Position numbers and translations under genes: made by a program. From Streptosporangium subroseum (GTDB lineage Bacteria > Actinomycetota > Actinomycetes > Streptosporangiales > Streptosporangiaceae), in assembly GCF_900188345.1 (NCBI RefSeq), contig NZ_FZOD01000022.1, positions 1 through 56,403 of the forward strand: a DNA stretch of 56,403 bases, read 5' to 3'. Position 1 is the stretch's first letter; each line of letters begins with the position of its first letter. Below, one piece after another: positions 24,914 to 33,505 of the stretch. The notes beneath the pieces were generated by a model. That model was not told the DNA's origin. It made no database searches and was given only the letters and a program-made list of their open reading frames with translations.

Positions 24914-26080
24914 TCAGCAAGGATCGCATATGAAGGCGAACGGCCTGTCGATGATTCGGGTAAGAATGACAACCGCTGATTTGTCTCCGGAAAGTCGTAG
25001 GTCTTTCCGCAATTTGTCGACATCGACCGCCGAGCCGCGTTTCTTGATCGTCGCGTTGCCGACTCCGCGCTCGCGGAGCGCGGCCCGCAGCCGCTTGAGC
25101 GAGAACGGCAGCGTCTCGTGGACCTCGTACCGGGACGCCCACGGTGTCCGTACCGCGACGTCCCCGGTGATGTAGGCGATGTGCGGATCGAGCAGGTGAC
25201 CCTCGACCGTCGCGGCGATCTCCGCGACCAGATGGGCCCGGATCGCCGCGCCGTCCGGCTCGTAGATGTAACGGCCGACGGGACCGTGTCCGGCCTGGCC
25301 CAGGTCGGGGTCGGGCGTCATCGTGTCGCCCGACGGCAGGATCGTGGCCCTGCGATCGGTCTCGCCCGCCAGGGCGCCGCACCAGATCACGGCCTCCTTG
25401 ACGTCGCCCTTGTAGGAGACCCACTCGGCCTCCGCTCCGGCGGGGATGAACTCGTAGGGGATCCCGGGGGCGACCTTGAGGCAGGCCGACCTCGCCTTCG
25501 CCACCATCTCCAGCACGTCGGGCCAGGGGGGCGAGTAGCCCATGGGGTCGAAGGTCCTGCCCCGGGCGGTACGGCGGGCGGGATCGGCGAACAGGACGTC
25601 GAACGCCGCCGGGTCGATCGTTCCGGCGTCCGCCGTACGGACGGAGACCCGATCGCCGAATCCCAGGGCCTCGGCGTTGGCCTGGGCGATCGCCGCGGTG
25701 AGCGGGTCGGCGTCCACGGCCTCGACGGTGCATCCGGCCCTGGCCAGCGCGAGGAGGTCGCCGCCGATGCCGCAGCAGACGTCGGCGACCCGGGAGCCGG
25801 GGGCGACGCGACGCGTCCTGTGGTCGGCGACCTCACGGCGGGTGGCCTGTTCCAGGCCGGCCTGCGTGAAGTACATGAGATCGGCGTCGGCGCCGAACTT
25901 CTCCCTCGCCCTCCGTCTGAGCCCGGCCTGGGTGAGCGCCGCGGAGGTCAGGCCGGCGTCGTAGGTCTTCCTGAGCCGGGTCACCGCCGCCACCGGGTCG
26001 TCGCCGACGGTCTCGGCCGCGGCCGTCAGGGCCTCCTGGCCGCGGGGTGTCCGCAGCTCCCGGAATGCGTCAAGGTCCAC
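24914..26080 (-). CDS. Class I SAM methyltransferase with THUMP-like domain
   Basis: 388 residues. GTG at 26080 (MDLDAFRELRTPRGQ) is the first plausible start; frames running further upstream pass through repeat DNA. The SAM site is VADVCCGIGGDLLALA, followed by EAVDADPLT and FADPARR. The C-terminal third matches the THUMP-like domain (GDVAVRTPWASRYEV; LPFSLKRLRAALRERGVGNATIKKRG). Proteins of this type are widespread in actinobacteria and probably methylate RNA, but the substrate is not established. It is divergent from groES. Confidence 0.85.
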   Translation of the reverse strand: MDLDAFRELRTPRGQEALTAAAETVGDDPVAAVTRLRKTYDAGLTSAALTQAGLRRRAREKFGADADLMYFTQAGLEQATRREVADHRTRRVAPGSRVADVCCGIGGDLLALARAGCTVEAVDADPLTAAIAQANAEALGFGDRVSVRTADAGTIDPAAFDVLFADPARRTARGRTFDPMGYSPPWPDVLEMVAKARSACLKVAPGIPYEFIPAGAEAEWVSYKGDVKEAVIWCGALAGETDRRATILPSGDTMTPDPDLGQAGHGPVGRYIYEPDGAAIRAHLVAEIAATVEGHLLDPHIAYITGDVAVRTPWASRYEVHETLPFSLKRLRAALRERGVGNATIKKRGSAVDVDKLRKDLRLSGDKSAVVILTRIIDRPFAFICDPC

Positions 26081-26170
26081 GTCGTCTGACGTTACCGCCT
26101 GGCGGGGACGCGGCCTCCGCCTCGCTCCGGCACCCCGGCGGAACACGCGCGCCGGTCCCGCCGGGCTCCC

Positions 26171-26280
26171 CGGCGTACCTCGGCGCCCCTCGACGTCCTC
26201 CGGCGTTGCCCGGTATATCCCTCGATGTTCCTCGGTGTTCCCTGATGTTCCCCGGCGTTCCTCGATGTTCCTTGATGGTT
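26171..26280. repeat. 10-bp tandem repeats upstream of the groES promoter
   Basis: About eleven units of ten bases, the clearest from 26221 to 26280: CTCGATGTTC, CTCGGTGTTC, CCTGATGTTC, CCCGGCGTTC, CTCGATGTTC, CTTGATGGTT. The period is close to one DNA helical turn, so the T-rich parts fall on one face. The 452-base gap 26081-26532 holds this array, then the groES promoter and CIRCE. Confidence 0.75.
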
Positions 26281-26381
26281 CATCGCCTACCTGGGCAGGT
26301 GCTGCCAGGTGGGAGCGGTAGTTTTGAGAGGGGTTGCGCATAGCTTGACGTTCGCGTGAAGCGCAGAAGGGCCATCCCGTG

Positions 26382-26410
26382 TTGACTGTCAAGCCCTCCT
26401 TGCATACTGT
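26382..26410 (+). promoter_or_regulatory. groES promoter
   Basis: TTGACT (26382-26387) and TACTGT (26405-26410) with 17-base spacing form a housekeeping-type promoter just before the CIRCE operator. Confidence 0.6.
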
Positions 26411-26416
26411 TCCGTA

Positions 26417-26443
26417 TTGGCACTCTCCCGGTGAGAGTGCCAG
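26417..26443. promoter_or_regulatory. CIRCE operator (HrcA site)
   Basis: TTGGCACTC - nine bases - GAGTGCCAG closely matches the CIRCE consensus TTAGCACTC-N9-GAGTGCTAA. It lies between the groES promoter and gene, so HrcA should repress groES-groEL until heat shock. Confidence 0.9.
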
Positions 26444-26532
26444 ATACATGCGACGAGGCAGGTCTGACACCCGCGACGGCAGACCGCTGGTCGCCTCTTC
26501 TAGATCATTCAAATCTGAAGGGGAGGTCCGAC

Positions 26533-26844
26533 GTGACGACCGCCACCAAGGTTCCCGTTAAGCCGCTCGGCGACCGCATTGTGGTCCAGCCGCTTGAGGC
26601 AGAGCAGACCACCGCTTCCGGTCTGGTTATCCCAGACACCGCCAAGGAGAAGCCGCAAGAGGGCAAAGTCCTCGCGGCCGGTCCCGGCAACTGGGACGAC
26701 AAGGGCGAGAAGCGGATTCCGCTCGATGTCGAAGTGGGTGACGTGGTCCTCTACAGCAAGTACGGCGGCACCGAGGTGAAGTACAGCGGCGAGGAGTACC
26801 TGGTGCTCTCCGCCCGCGACGTGCTCGCCGTCATCGAGAAGTAG
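26533..26844 (+). CDS. groES: Co-chaperonin GroES
   Basis: 103 residues from GTG at 26533, with GGGGAGG at 26519-26525. Features: KPLGDRIVVQPLEAEQTTASGLVIPD (including the mobile loop), GKVLAAGPG, and VGDVVLYSKYGGTEVKYSGEEYLVLSARDVLAVIEK. GroES caps the GroEL ring. It is under CIRCE control, followed by a hairpin and then groEL. Confidence 0.97.
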   Translation: MTTATKVPVKPLGDRIVVQPLEAEQTTASGLVIPDTAKEKPQEGKVLAAGPGNWDDKGEKRIPLDVEVGDVVLYSKYGGTEVKYSGEEYLVLSARDVLAVIEK

Positions 26845-26871
26845 TTCCAGCTTCATAAAGGTGACGTATCG

Positions 26872-26900
26872 AGCCCCGGGTCGCGTGAGCGCCCGGGGCT
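26872..26900 (+). terminator. Hairpin between groES and groEL
   Basis: AGCCCCGGG (26872-26880) pairs with CCCGGGGCT (26892-26900), followed by TTTGAT. It resembles a weak intrinsic terminator or an RNA-processing site that would lower groEL relative to groES. Confidence 0.6.
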
Positions 26901-26934
26901 TTGATGCGCCGACGTACTTATAGAGGGGATTGTT

Positions 26935-28557
<1,623 letters not shown>

Positions 28558-28572
28558 TCTTCGTCGCTCCGT

Positions 28573-28614
28573 ACGGCTCGCGTCCCCCCGAGGGGTGCGA
28601 GCCGTTCGCGTTTT
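28573..28614 (+). terminator. Terminator after groEL
   Basis: ACGGCTCGC (28573-28581) pairs with GCGAGCCGT (28597-28605), with further CCCC/GGGG pairing inside, then TCGCGTTTT. Confidence 0.75.
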
Positions 28615-28696
28615 GCGGTAAACCAAAAGGCCCTGCGGAGCGTCATGGCATGATGCGCGGAAGACCAAACGTCGTTCTAACAAATAGTCGGCTTAT

Positions 28697-28719
28697 TTGG
28701 TAATCCAATGAAATATTGG
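28697..28719. promoter_or_regulatory. Overlapping TTGG/CCAA inverted repeats upstream of sigma gene
   Basis: TTGG-N4-CCAA (28697-28708) overlaps CCAAT-N5-ATTGG (28705-28719) in an unusually AT-rich stretch. It may be an operator for the sigma-factor gene that starts about 100 bases on. The gap 28615-28801 holds no other feature I can support. Confidence 0.35.
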
Positions 28720-28801
28720 TACAAATTCGAGTCGTTGCTGTCATCACTCGATTACTCCCCGTTATCGCCGCTTCAATGTGACCAATCCGTAGCCGTTTGC
28801 G

Positions 28802-29470
28802 ATGACGACAGGTCATACCTGGGCGGGCATCATGCCTAACGTGACCGAGGGATGCGTCGCCGACGCCAAAAATGGGGTAAGGCTTGCGACGAGATCTGAA
28901 GGGACCGCCCATAGGGATGATCTCAAAGATCTGACGAGGCTCGCCGTTCAGGGAGATCGCACAGCGATCGAATCTCTGATCGCGCAGCTGAGGCCAATGG
29001 TTGTCCGTTATTGCCGTGGTCGTCTTGGCCGGGTTTCTGGCCAGTATCACATCGCGGACGATGTGGCCCAAGAAGTGTGTATCGCAGTGCTGTCCGCACT
29101 GCCCCGCTACCGGGACATGGGGCGCCCTTTCGCGTCCTTCGTCTTCGGCATCGCGTCTCACAAGGTGGCCGACGCGTTGCGTAGTTCCGTACGATCCGCC
29201 GTACCCACCCAGGATCTCCCTGACGGGCCCGACGAGGGGCCCGGGCCGGAGGAGACGGTGGTGCGCTACATCGAGGCCGAGCACGCGCGCCGGCTGCTGT
29301 CCAGGCTCCCCGACAACCAGCGCGAGCTGCTCATGCTCCGAGTGGTGTCAGGTCTTTCGGCCGAGGAGACCGGTAATGTACTGGGTATGTCACCAGGTGC
29401 GGTCCGCGTTGCCCAGCACCGGGCGCTGGCCCGGCTACGGGCGATGGCGGAGCTGGAGTCGATAGCTTGA
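28802..29470 (+). CDS. SigD/ShbA-like RNA polymerase sigma factor
   Basis: 222 residues from ATG at 28802; ATG at 28832 is an equally possible start and neither has a strong ribosome site. Sigma region 2 is LIAQLRPMVVRYCRGRL...HIADDVAQEVCIAVLSALPRYRD with FASFVFGIASHKVADALR; region 4 is LSRLPDNQRELLMLRVVSGLSAEETGNVLGMSPGAVRVAQHRALARLR. Position between groEL1 and guaB matches mycobacterial sigD and Streptomyces shbA, the latter controlling the principal sigma factor gene. The short ORFs downstream may include its anti-sigma factor. Confidence 0.88.
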   Translation: MTTGHTWAGIMPNVTEGCVADAKNGVRLATRSEGTAHRDDLKDLTRLAVQGDRTAIESLIAQLRPMVVRYCRGRLGRVSGQYHIADDVAQEVCIAVLSALPRYRDMGRPFASFVFGIASHKVADALRSSVRSAVPTQDLPDGPDEGPGPEETVVRYIEAEHARRLLSRLPDNQRELLMLRVVSGLSAEETGNVLGMSPGAVRVAQHRALARLRAMAELESIA

Positions 29471-29472
29471 CC

Positions 29473-29556
29473 ATGGAGCAGTCGAGCGGTGGTCAGAAGC
29501 GAGAACCTGGAGCGCAGGGCGGGACTGGCGAGGACCCGGAGCGAGCACGATCATGA
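29473..29556 (+). CDS. 27-codon leader ORF between sigma and RsdA-like ORF
   Basis: ATG at 29473 is two bases after the sigma stop, and its stop overlaps the next ATG as ATGA (29553-29556). The 27-residue product (Gly/Glu/Arg-rich) has no recognisable domain. It may serve only to couple translation from the sigma gene into the RsdA-like ORF. It could also be chance. Confidence 0.35.
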   Translation: MEQSSGGQKREPGAQGGTGEDPERARS

Positions 29557-29795
29557 CAACGGTTCATCCGCGACGTCCGGCTCGGAAATACGGGCCGGAC
29601 GAGGACCCGGCAGTGGCCGAGACCGACGCCGTCCTGGAGGCGCTCTCCCTCAGGAAGCCCGTCGCGAGCCTCGACGCCATGGTCGGCCTGCTGTCGGCGC
29701 TGATCGACGATGTCGATCAGCAAGGGCCTTCGGCGTCGATCACACCGCCCACCGATCAGCGGCGTTCTTCGGTGTCGATCACACCGTCCACGTAA
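29553..29795 (+). CDS. Short RsdA-like putative anti-sigma protein
   Basis: 80 residues. The segment ETDAVLEALSLRKPV...MVGLLSALIDDVD resembles, by memory, the N-terminal sigma-binding part of mycobacterial RsdA, the anti-SigD factor encoded right after sigD. The membrane helix and the rest of RsdA are absent. The last 20 residues (SITPPTDQRRSSVSITPST) come from DNA antisense to the duplicated 3' end of the DUF5319 gene, which it overlaps by 40 bases. If real, it would be a soluble, truncated anti-sigma factor. Confidence 0.5.
   Translation: MTTVHPRRPARKYGPDEDPAVAETDAVLEALSLRKPVASLDAMVGLLSALIDDVDQQGPSASITPPTDQRRSSVSITPST
29714..29791. repeat. Two-copy 39-bp echo of the DUF5319 3' end
   Basis: 29753-29791 encodes on the - strand the last 12 codons and stop of DUF5319 plus one codon; 29714-29752 is a second copy of the same 39 bases just beyond the stop, again with TGA in place. 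Differences are concentrated near the stop. This is the simplest stop-anchored repeat in the window. Confidence 0.9.
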
Positions 29796-30133
29796 CCGCG
29801 GGCGTATTCCCAGCTCACGTAGTCGGTGGGATTGGGCTGGTAGGCGGGTTCGTGCACCTGCGGCTGGCCGTTCTCGATCATCTGGCGCAGGTTGCCGCGC
29901 AGCAGCTCCCAGTTGAAGTAGTGCTGCTCGCCGCACTCGGGACAGTCGAGGACCAGGCCGAGCACGCCCTGGGGCTCCAGCAGGGATCGGAAGACCTCCA
30001 CGTCGGCGAGGTCGGTCATGGCCTCGTCGCGCTCGTCCGAGGTCAGCGGCTCGGGATCGTCAGGCTCACCCAGCGCCGCCGCCGGGTCGTCGGGGTCATC
30101 CGCGAACGGGTCGCGAGGGACATCGTCGAGCAC
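29756..30133 (-). CDS. DUF5319 family protein
   Basis: 125 residues from GTG at 30133. The conserved core is VFRSLLEPQGVLGLVLDCPECGEQHYFNWELLRGNLRQMIENGQPQVHEPAYQPNPTDYVSWEYARGYVDG. This is an actinobacterial family usually found near guaB and the sigD/shbA locus; the CPEC pair may bind metal. The acidic N-terminus is typical. No function is established. The 3' end overlaps the RsdA-like ORF by 40 bases. Confidence 0.88.
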   Translation of the reverse strand: MLDDVPRDPFADDPDDPAAALGEPDDPEPLTSDERDEAMTDLADVEVFRSLLEPQGVLGLVLDCPECGEQHYFNWELLRGNLRQMIENGQPQVHEPAYQPNPTDYVSWEYARGYVDGVIDTEERR

Positions 30134-30201
30134 GATCCCACCTTATGGTCTGGATGTGACAGACAGGTTCTGAACTATACGAGCCGGGTGCTCGCGGTCG
30201 G

Positions 30202-30300
30202 GCTCCGGGTCGCACGATTGAAGCGGCCCGTGCGGGCCGGGATCCGGAGAGCTCCAGGTCGCGCGATCGAAGTGGCCCGCGGGCCGGATGCCCCGTGGCC
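30202..30300. repeat. 49-bp two-copy repeat
   Basis: 30202-30250 and 30251-30300 both read GCTCC(G/A)GGTCGC(A/G)CGAT then GAAG(C/T)GGCCCG, about 49 bases each. It sits between the DUF5319 start and the separate array at 30308. The gap 30134-30437 holds only these two arrays. Confidence 0.65.
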
Positions 30301-30307
30301 TCAGAAG

Positions 30308-30470
30308 CGTACGAGCCACGTGTTGCGAGAGCCGGTCCCTGAGGCGTACGAGCCACGTGTCGCACGAGCCGGCCGCGGCGCGAGGCCTCGGCGACGGGTT
30401 GTGCCGGCCCGCCGTGACGCGAGACCCCAGGGGTGTGTCACACGAGCCAGCCGCGACGCGAGGCCTCCAC
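30308..30470. repeat. ~40-bp stop-anchored array at the TrmB/LuxR-like regulator
   Basis: The last codons and TGA of the regulator (30431-30470) are echoed at about 30390-30430, 30345-30389 and 30308-30344. The copy at 30345-30389 keeps CACGAGCC(A/G)GCCGCG(A/G)CGCG almost intact. Confidence 0.8.
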
Positions 30471-31448
30471 GCCCGCCTGGAACCGCGACTGCGCGCCCAG
30501 CTCGGCCATGGCGTCGGCGAACCGGGAGCGCACCGTCCTGACCGAGACCCCGAGCTGCCGGGCGATCATCTCGTCGGAGACCCCCTGGCCGGCCAGCCGC
30601 AGCACCTGTATAACGCCGTCGCCGCGGTGCGTCCACGGCAGCGGTGCCGCGCGGGTCCACAGCTCCTCGAAGAAGGAGCGCAGCGCTGCCACCACCACGG
30701 CGGCTCTGACCAGGTGGAAGTTGTAGGCGTTCTCCGCGAGGGTGCCGCCCCACTGGGCGGGCATGCCCGCGGCGTCGGCCCCCGCGACGAGGAACCAGCT
30801 CGGTACCACGTCGAGGGTGCGGACCTGGGCCCCCGCCCGCTCGAACCGGTCCAGCTTGTCGCGCAGGCCGGATATCCCCAGGGTGTGGACCGGGATGATG
30901 AACCGGGAGGAGAGCAGGTCGGTGCGCTGGGCCGCGATCCACTGGTCGGCGTAGCGGTGCGCGAAGTCGTTCACCGTCCGCTTGTCGGGAATGGCCGACA
31001 GCAACTCCATCGGCGGTGTCTGGATCGCCATGCCGATCACGCTCTCGTAGAGCTCGTCGGCCCCGCCGACCAGGGTCACGGGGAACTGACCGGCCTGGTA
31101 GTCGCGTCCGGCGTCGTACTGGTGGATGAAACCGCGGATCGACCCGAGTACGGTGTCGATCCTGCGGCTCTCCGCGGCCAGCCGGTCCAGTCGCTCGGCG
31201 ACCAGGTGGCCGAGGGCCGTGGCGGGGTGCCGGGCGAGATACTCCCCGCCCTGCTCGTCGACCACGCCGAGCCTCACGAGGATGGCCAGCTCGCGGTCGA
31301 GCAGCTCCGGCGAGCCGTTGGTGGCCTCGGCGAGTTCGGCGCAGGTGGCGCGGTGCAGGCGCAGCACCGCGTTGTAGAGCGAGGTCTGGGCCGGAGTGAG
31401 GCCCAGGGTCTCCAGCGGATCGGGTGGTGCGGGTGTGTCAGTACGCAT
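30438..31448 (-). CDS. TrmB-like / LuxR-type HTH transcriptional regulator
   Basis: 336 residues. The N-terminus resembles a TrmB-type winged helix (LGLTPAQTSLYNAVLRLHRATCAELAEATNGS), the middle part a phospholipase-D-like/TrmB effector region, and the C-terminus is a LuxR HTH (GVSDEMIARQLGVSVRTVRSRFADAMAELGA). Proteins with this layout are common orphan regulators in actinomycetes. It is divergent from guaB with a 460-base gap containing a palindrome at 31551. Ligand and targets unknown. Confidence 0.82.
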   Translation of the reverse strand: MRTDTPAPPDPLETLGLTPAQTSLYNAVLRLHRATCAELAEATNGSPELLDRELAILVRLGVVDEQGGEYLARHPATALGHLVAERLDRLAAESRRIDTVLGSIRGFIHQYDAGRDYQAGQFPVTLVGGADELYESVIGMAIQTPPMELLSAIPDKRTVNDFAHRYADQWIAAQRTDLLSSRFIIPVHTLGISGLRDKLDRFERAGAQVRTLDVVPSWFLVAGADAAGMPAQWGGTLAENAYNFHLVRAAVVVAALRSFFEELWTRAAPLPWTHRGDGVIQVLRLAGQGVSDEMIARQLGVSVRTVRSRFADAMAELGAQSRFQAGVEASRRGWLV

Positions 31449-31550
31449 CGGCGAGGGGCTCCTGAAATGACACGGGTCTGGCGAGGATAACCCGGTGAAT
31501 CATCCCTGTCCGGGCGTTGCTCCTAACTGATACGACAGTGTGTGCAACTT

Positions 31551-31564
31551 CGTGCAATTGCACG
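31551..31564. promoter_or_regulatory. 14-bp perfect palindrome, possible operator
   Basis: CGTGCAATTGCACG is a perfect palindrome about 100 bases upstream of the regulator start, with a flanking half-site TGTGCAA at 31540. It could be the autoregulatory site of the LuxR-type regulator. Confidence 0.45.
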
Positions 31565-31699
31565 TTTGTACATTGCGGGTGAACCGATTGTGACGCAGGC
31601 TTGACGCAGCGTCGGCACCGGACACGAGTCACGTCGCCATCCGGACGCGGAGGGGGGTTCGGTGGCATGCCAGACGCCTCGTGCCGGTGCCGGTGACTC

Positions 31700-31833
31700 G
31701 GGAGGCCGAGCGGGTCACCGACCGCTCGGCCTCCCGCCTTTTCCCGGGGGGTGTTCCGCGAATTCGGGGGAGCCGAGCGGGTCATCGACCACTCGGTCCC
31801 TCGCCTTTTCCCGGGGGTGTCCCGCAGGTTTGG
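31700..31833. repeat. Duplicated 67-bp hairpin/terminator unit upstream of guaB
   Basis: The first unit has a perfect 13-bp stem (31700-31712 with 31723-31735) followed by GCCTTTTCCC, a terminator layout on the + strand. A second, degenerate copy starts 67 bases later (GAGCCGAGCGGGTCATCGACC near 31770) and also ends CGCCTTTTCCC. No gene upstream on + explains a terminator here. The gap 31449-31908 also holds the 31551 palindrome and, near 31843, a TAAACT -10-like element for guaB. Confidence 0.65.
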
Positions 31834-31908
31834 CCGCAGACTCTAAACTGTGATCCGGGGGTCGGCGCCTTTCCCCATCATGAGAGCGCCGTGGTAGGAG
31901 GTTTGCAG

Positions 31909-33390
31909 ATGGCCAAGTTCACCGAACCGGGGCTCACGTTCGACGATGTGCTCCTGGTGCCCGCCTATTCGGATCTGCAGCCGGGTGAGGCGGATACCAC
32001 CACGCGCCTGTCGCGCGGGATCACCCTCCGGATCCCGCTGGTCTCCGCTGCGATGGACACCGTGACCGAGGCCCGGATGGCGGTGGCGATGGCCCGTCAG
32101 GGCGGCATCGGCATCCTGCACCGCAACCTCTCCATCGAGGACCAGGCCCAGCAGGCCGACCTCGTCAAGCGCTCCGAGGCCGGGATGGTCACCAACCCGG
32201 TCACCTGCTCGCCGGACGACACCCTCGCCGACGTCGAGCGGCTCTGCGCGACCTACCGGATCTCCGGTGTCCCGGTGACCGACGCGAGCGGCGTGCTCGT
32301 CGGCATCGTCACCAACCGCGACATGCGCTTCGAGACCGACCAGGGCCGTTCCGTGCGCGAGGTCATGACCCCGATGCCGCTGGTCACCGCGCCGGTCGGC
32401 GTCTCCAGGGACGGCGCGTACGAGCTGCTCAGGCAGAACAAGATCGAAAAGCTTCCGCTGATCGACGCCGACGGGCGGCTCCGCGGGCTCATCACCGTCA
32501 AGGACTTCACCAAGAGCGAGCAGTATCCGCTCGCCACCAAGGACGCCGATGGCCGGCTCGTCGTGGGGGCGGCCATCGGCGTCGGGGACGACGCCGAGAA
32601 GCGGGCGATCGCCCTGATCGAGGCCGGCGTCGACGTGATCATCGTGGACGTCGCCCACGGTCACTCCAAGGGCTTGGCCGACATGATCGCCAAGATCAAG
32701 GCCAACAGCCGGGTCGAGGTGATCGGCGGCAACATCTCCACCCGCGCGGGCGCCCAGATGCTGGTCGACGCCGGGGCCGACGCGGTCAAGGTCGGTGTCG
32801 GGCCGGGCTCCATCTGCACCACCCGCGTGGTCGCCGGTGTCGGCGCCCCGCAGGTGACGGCGATCCACGAGGCCTCCCTGGCCGCCGGTCCCGCCGGGGT
32901 GCCGGTGATCGGCGACGGCGGCCTCCAATACTCGGGTGACATCGTCAAGGCCATCGCGGCCGGGGCCAACACGGTCATGCTGGGGTCGCTCCTCGCGGGC
33001 TGCGAGGAGTCTCCGGGCGAGCTGATCTTCATCAACGGCAAGCAGTTCAAGTCCTACCGGGGGATGGGCTCGCTCGGCGCGGTCCGCAACCGCGAGCGCG
33101 GCGGCACCTCCTTCAGCAAGGACCGCTACGCCCAGGCCGACGTCGGCACCGAGGACAAGTTCATCCCCGAGGGCATCGAGGGCCAGGTCCCCTACCGCGG
33201 CCCGGTCGCCGCGGTGGCCCACCAGCTCATCGGCGGCCTGCGCCAGGGCATGTGGTACTCCGGATGCCGCACGGTCGCGGAGATGCACAGCAAGTGCGAG
33301 CTCATGCCGATCACCTCGGCGGGCCTCAAGGAGAGCCACCCGCACGACATCCAGATGACGGTCGAGGCTCCGAACTACCACGGTCGCTAG
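31909..33390 (+). CDS. guaB: IMP dehydrogenase
   Basis: 493 residues from ATG at 31909, with TAGGAGG at 31895-31901. It oxidises IMP to XMP, the committed step to GMP. The catalytic loop is GVGPGSICTTR with Cys303; two CBS domains occupy about 95-210 (MVTNPVTC...; VMTPMPLVT). The flap ends (RGMGSLGAV; EGIEGQVPYRGP) are intact. guaB3 follows after 115 bases. Confidence 0.97.
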   Translation: MAKFTEPGLTFDDVLLVPAYSDLQPGEADTTTRLSRGITLRIPLVSAAMDTVTEARMAVAMARQGGIGILHRNLSIEDQAQQADLVKRSEAGMVTNPVTCSPDDTLADVERLCATYRISGVPVTDASGVLVGIVTNRDMRFETDQGRSVREVMTPMPLVTAPVGVSRDGAYELLRQNKIEKLPLIDADGRLRGLITVKDFTKSEQYPLATKDADGRLVVGAAIGVGDDAEKRAIALIEAGVDVIIVDVAHGHSKGLADMIAKIKANSRVEVIGGNISTRAGAQMLVDAGADAVKVGVGPGSICTTRVVAGVGAPQVTAIHEASLAAGPAGVPVIGDGGLQYSGDIVKAIAAGANTVMLGSLLAGCEESPGELIFINGKQFKSYRGMGSLGAVRNRERGGTSFSKDRYAQADVGTEDKFIPEGIEGQVPYRGPVAAVAHQLIGGLRQGMWYSGCRTVAEMHSKCELMPITSAGLKESHPHDIQMTVEAPNYHGR

Positions 33391-33505
33391 TTCCCGGAGG
33401 ACGGGGATCCGCCGAGCTCAGCGAGCAGGCGAGCCACATCGGCACTGTACGGTCCGCGCCCACCTGGCGTGAGTATCCATACACGCATGAAGGAAAGACA
33501 TACAT

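Noticed and set aside
26081..26512. N-terminal extension of the methyltransferase to 26512
   Set aside because: The extra 144 codons cross the groES promoter, CIRCE and a repeat array and look like translated repeats.
31438..31785. 115-codon - strand ORF upstream of guaB
   Set aside because: It overlaps the operator palindrome and hairpin region and shows no domain.
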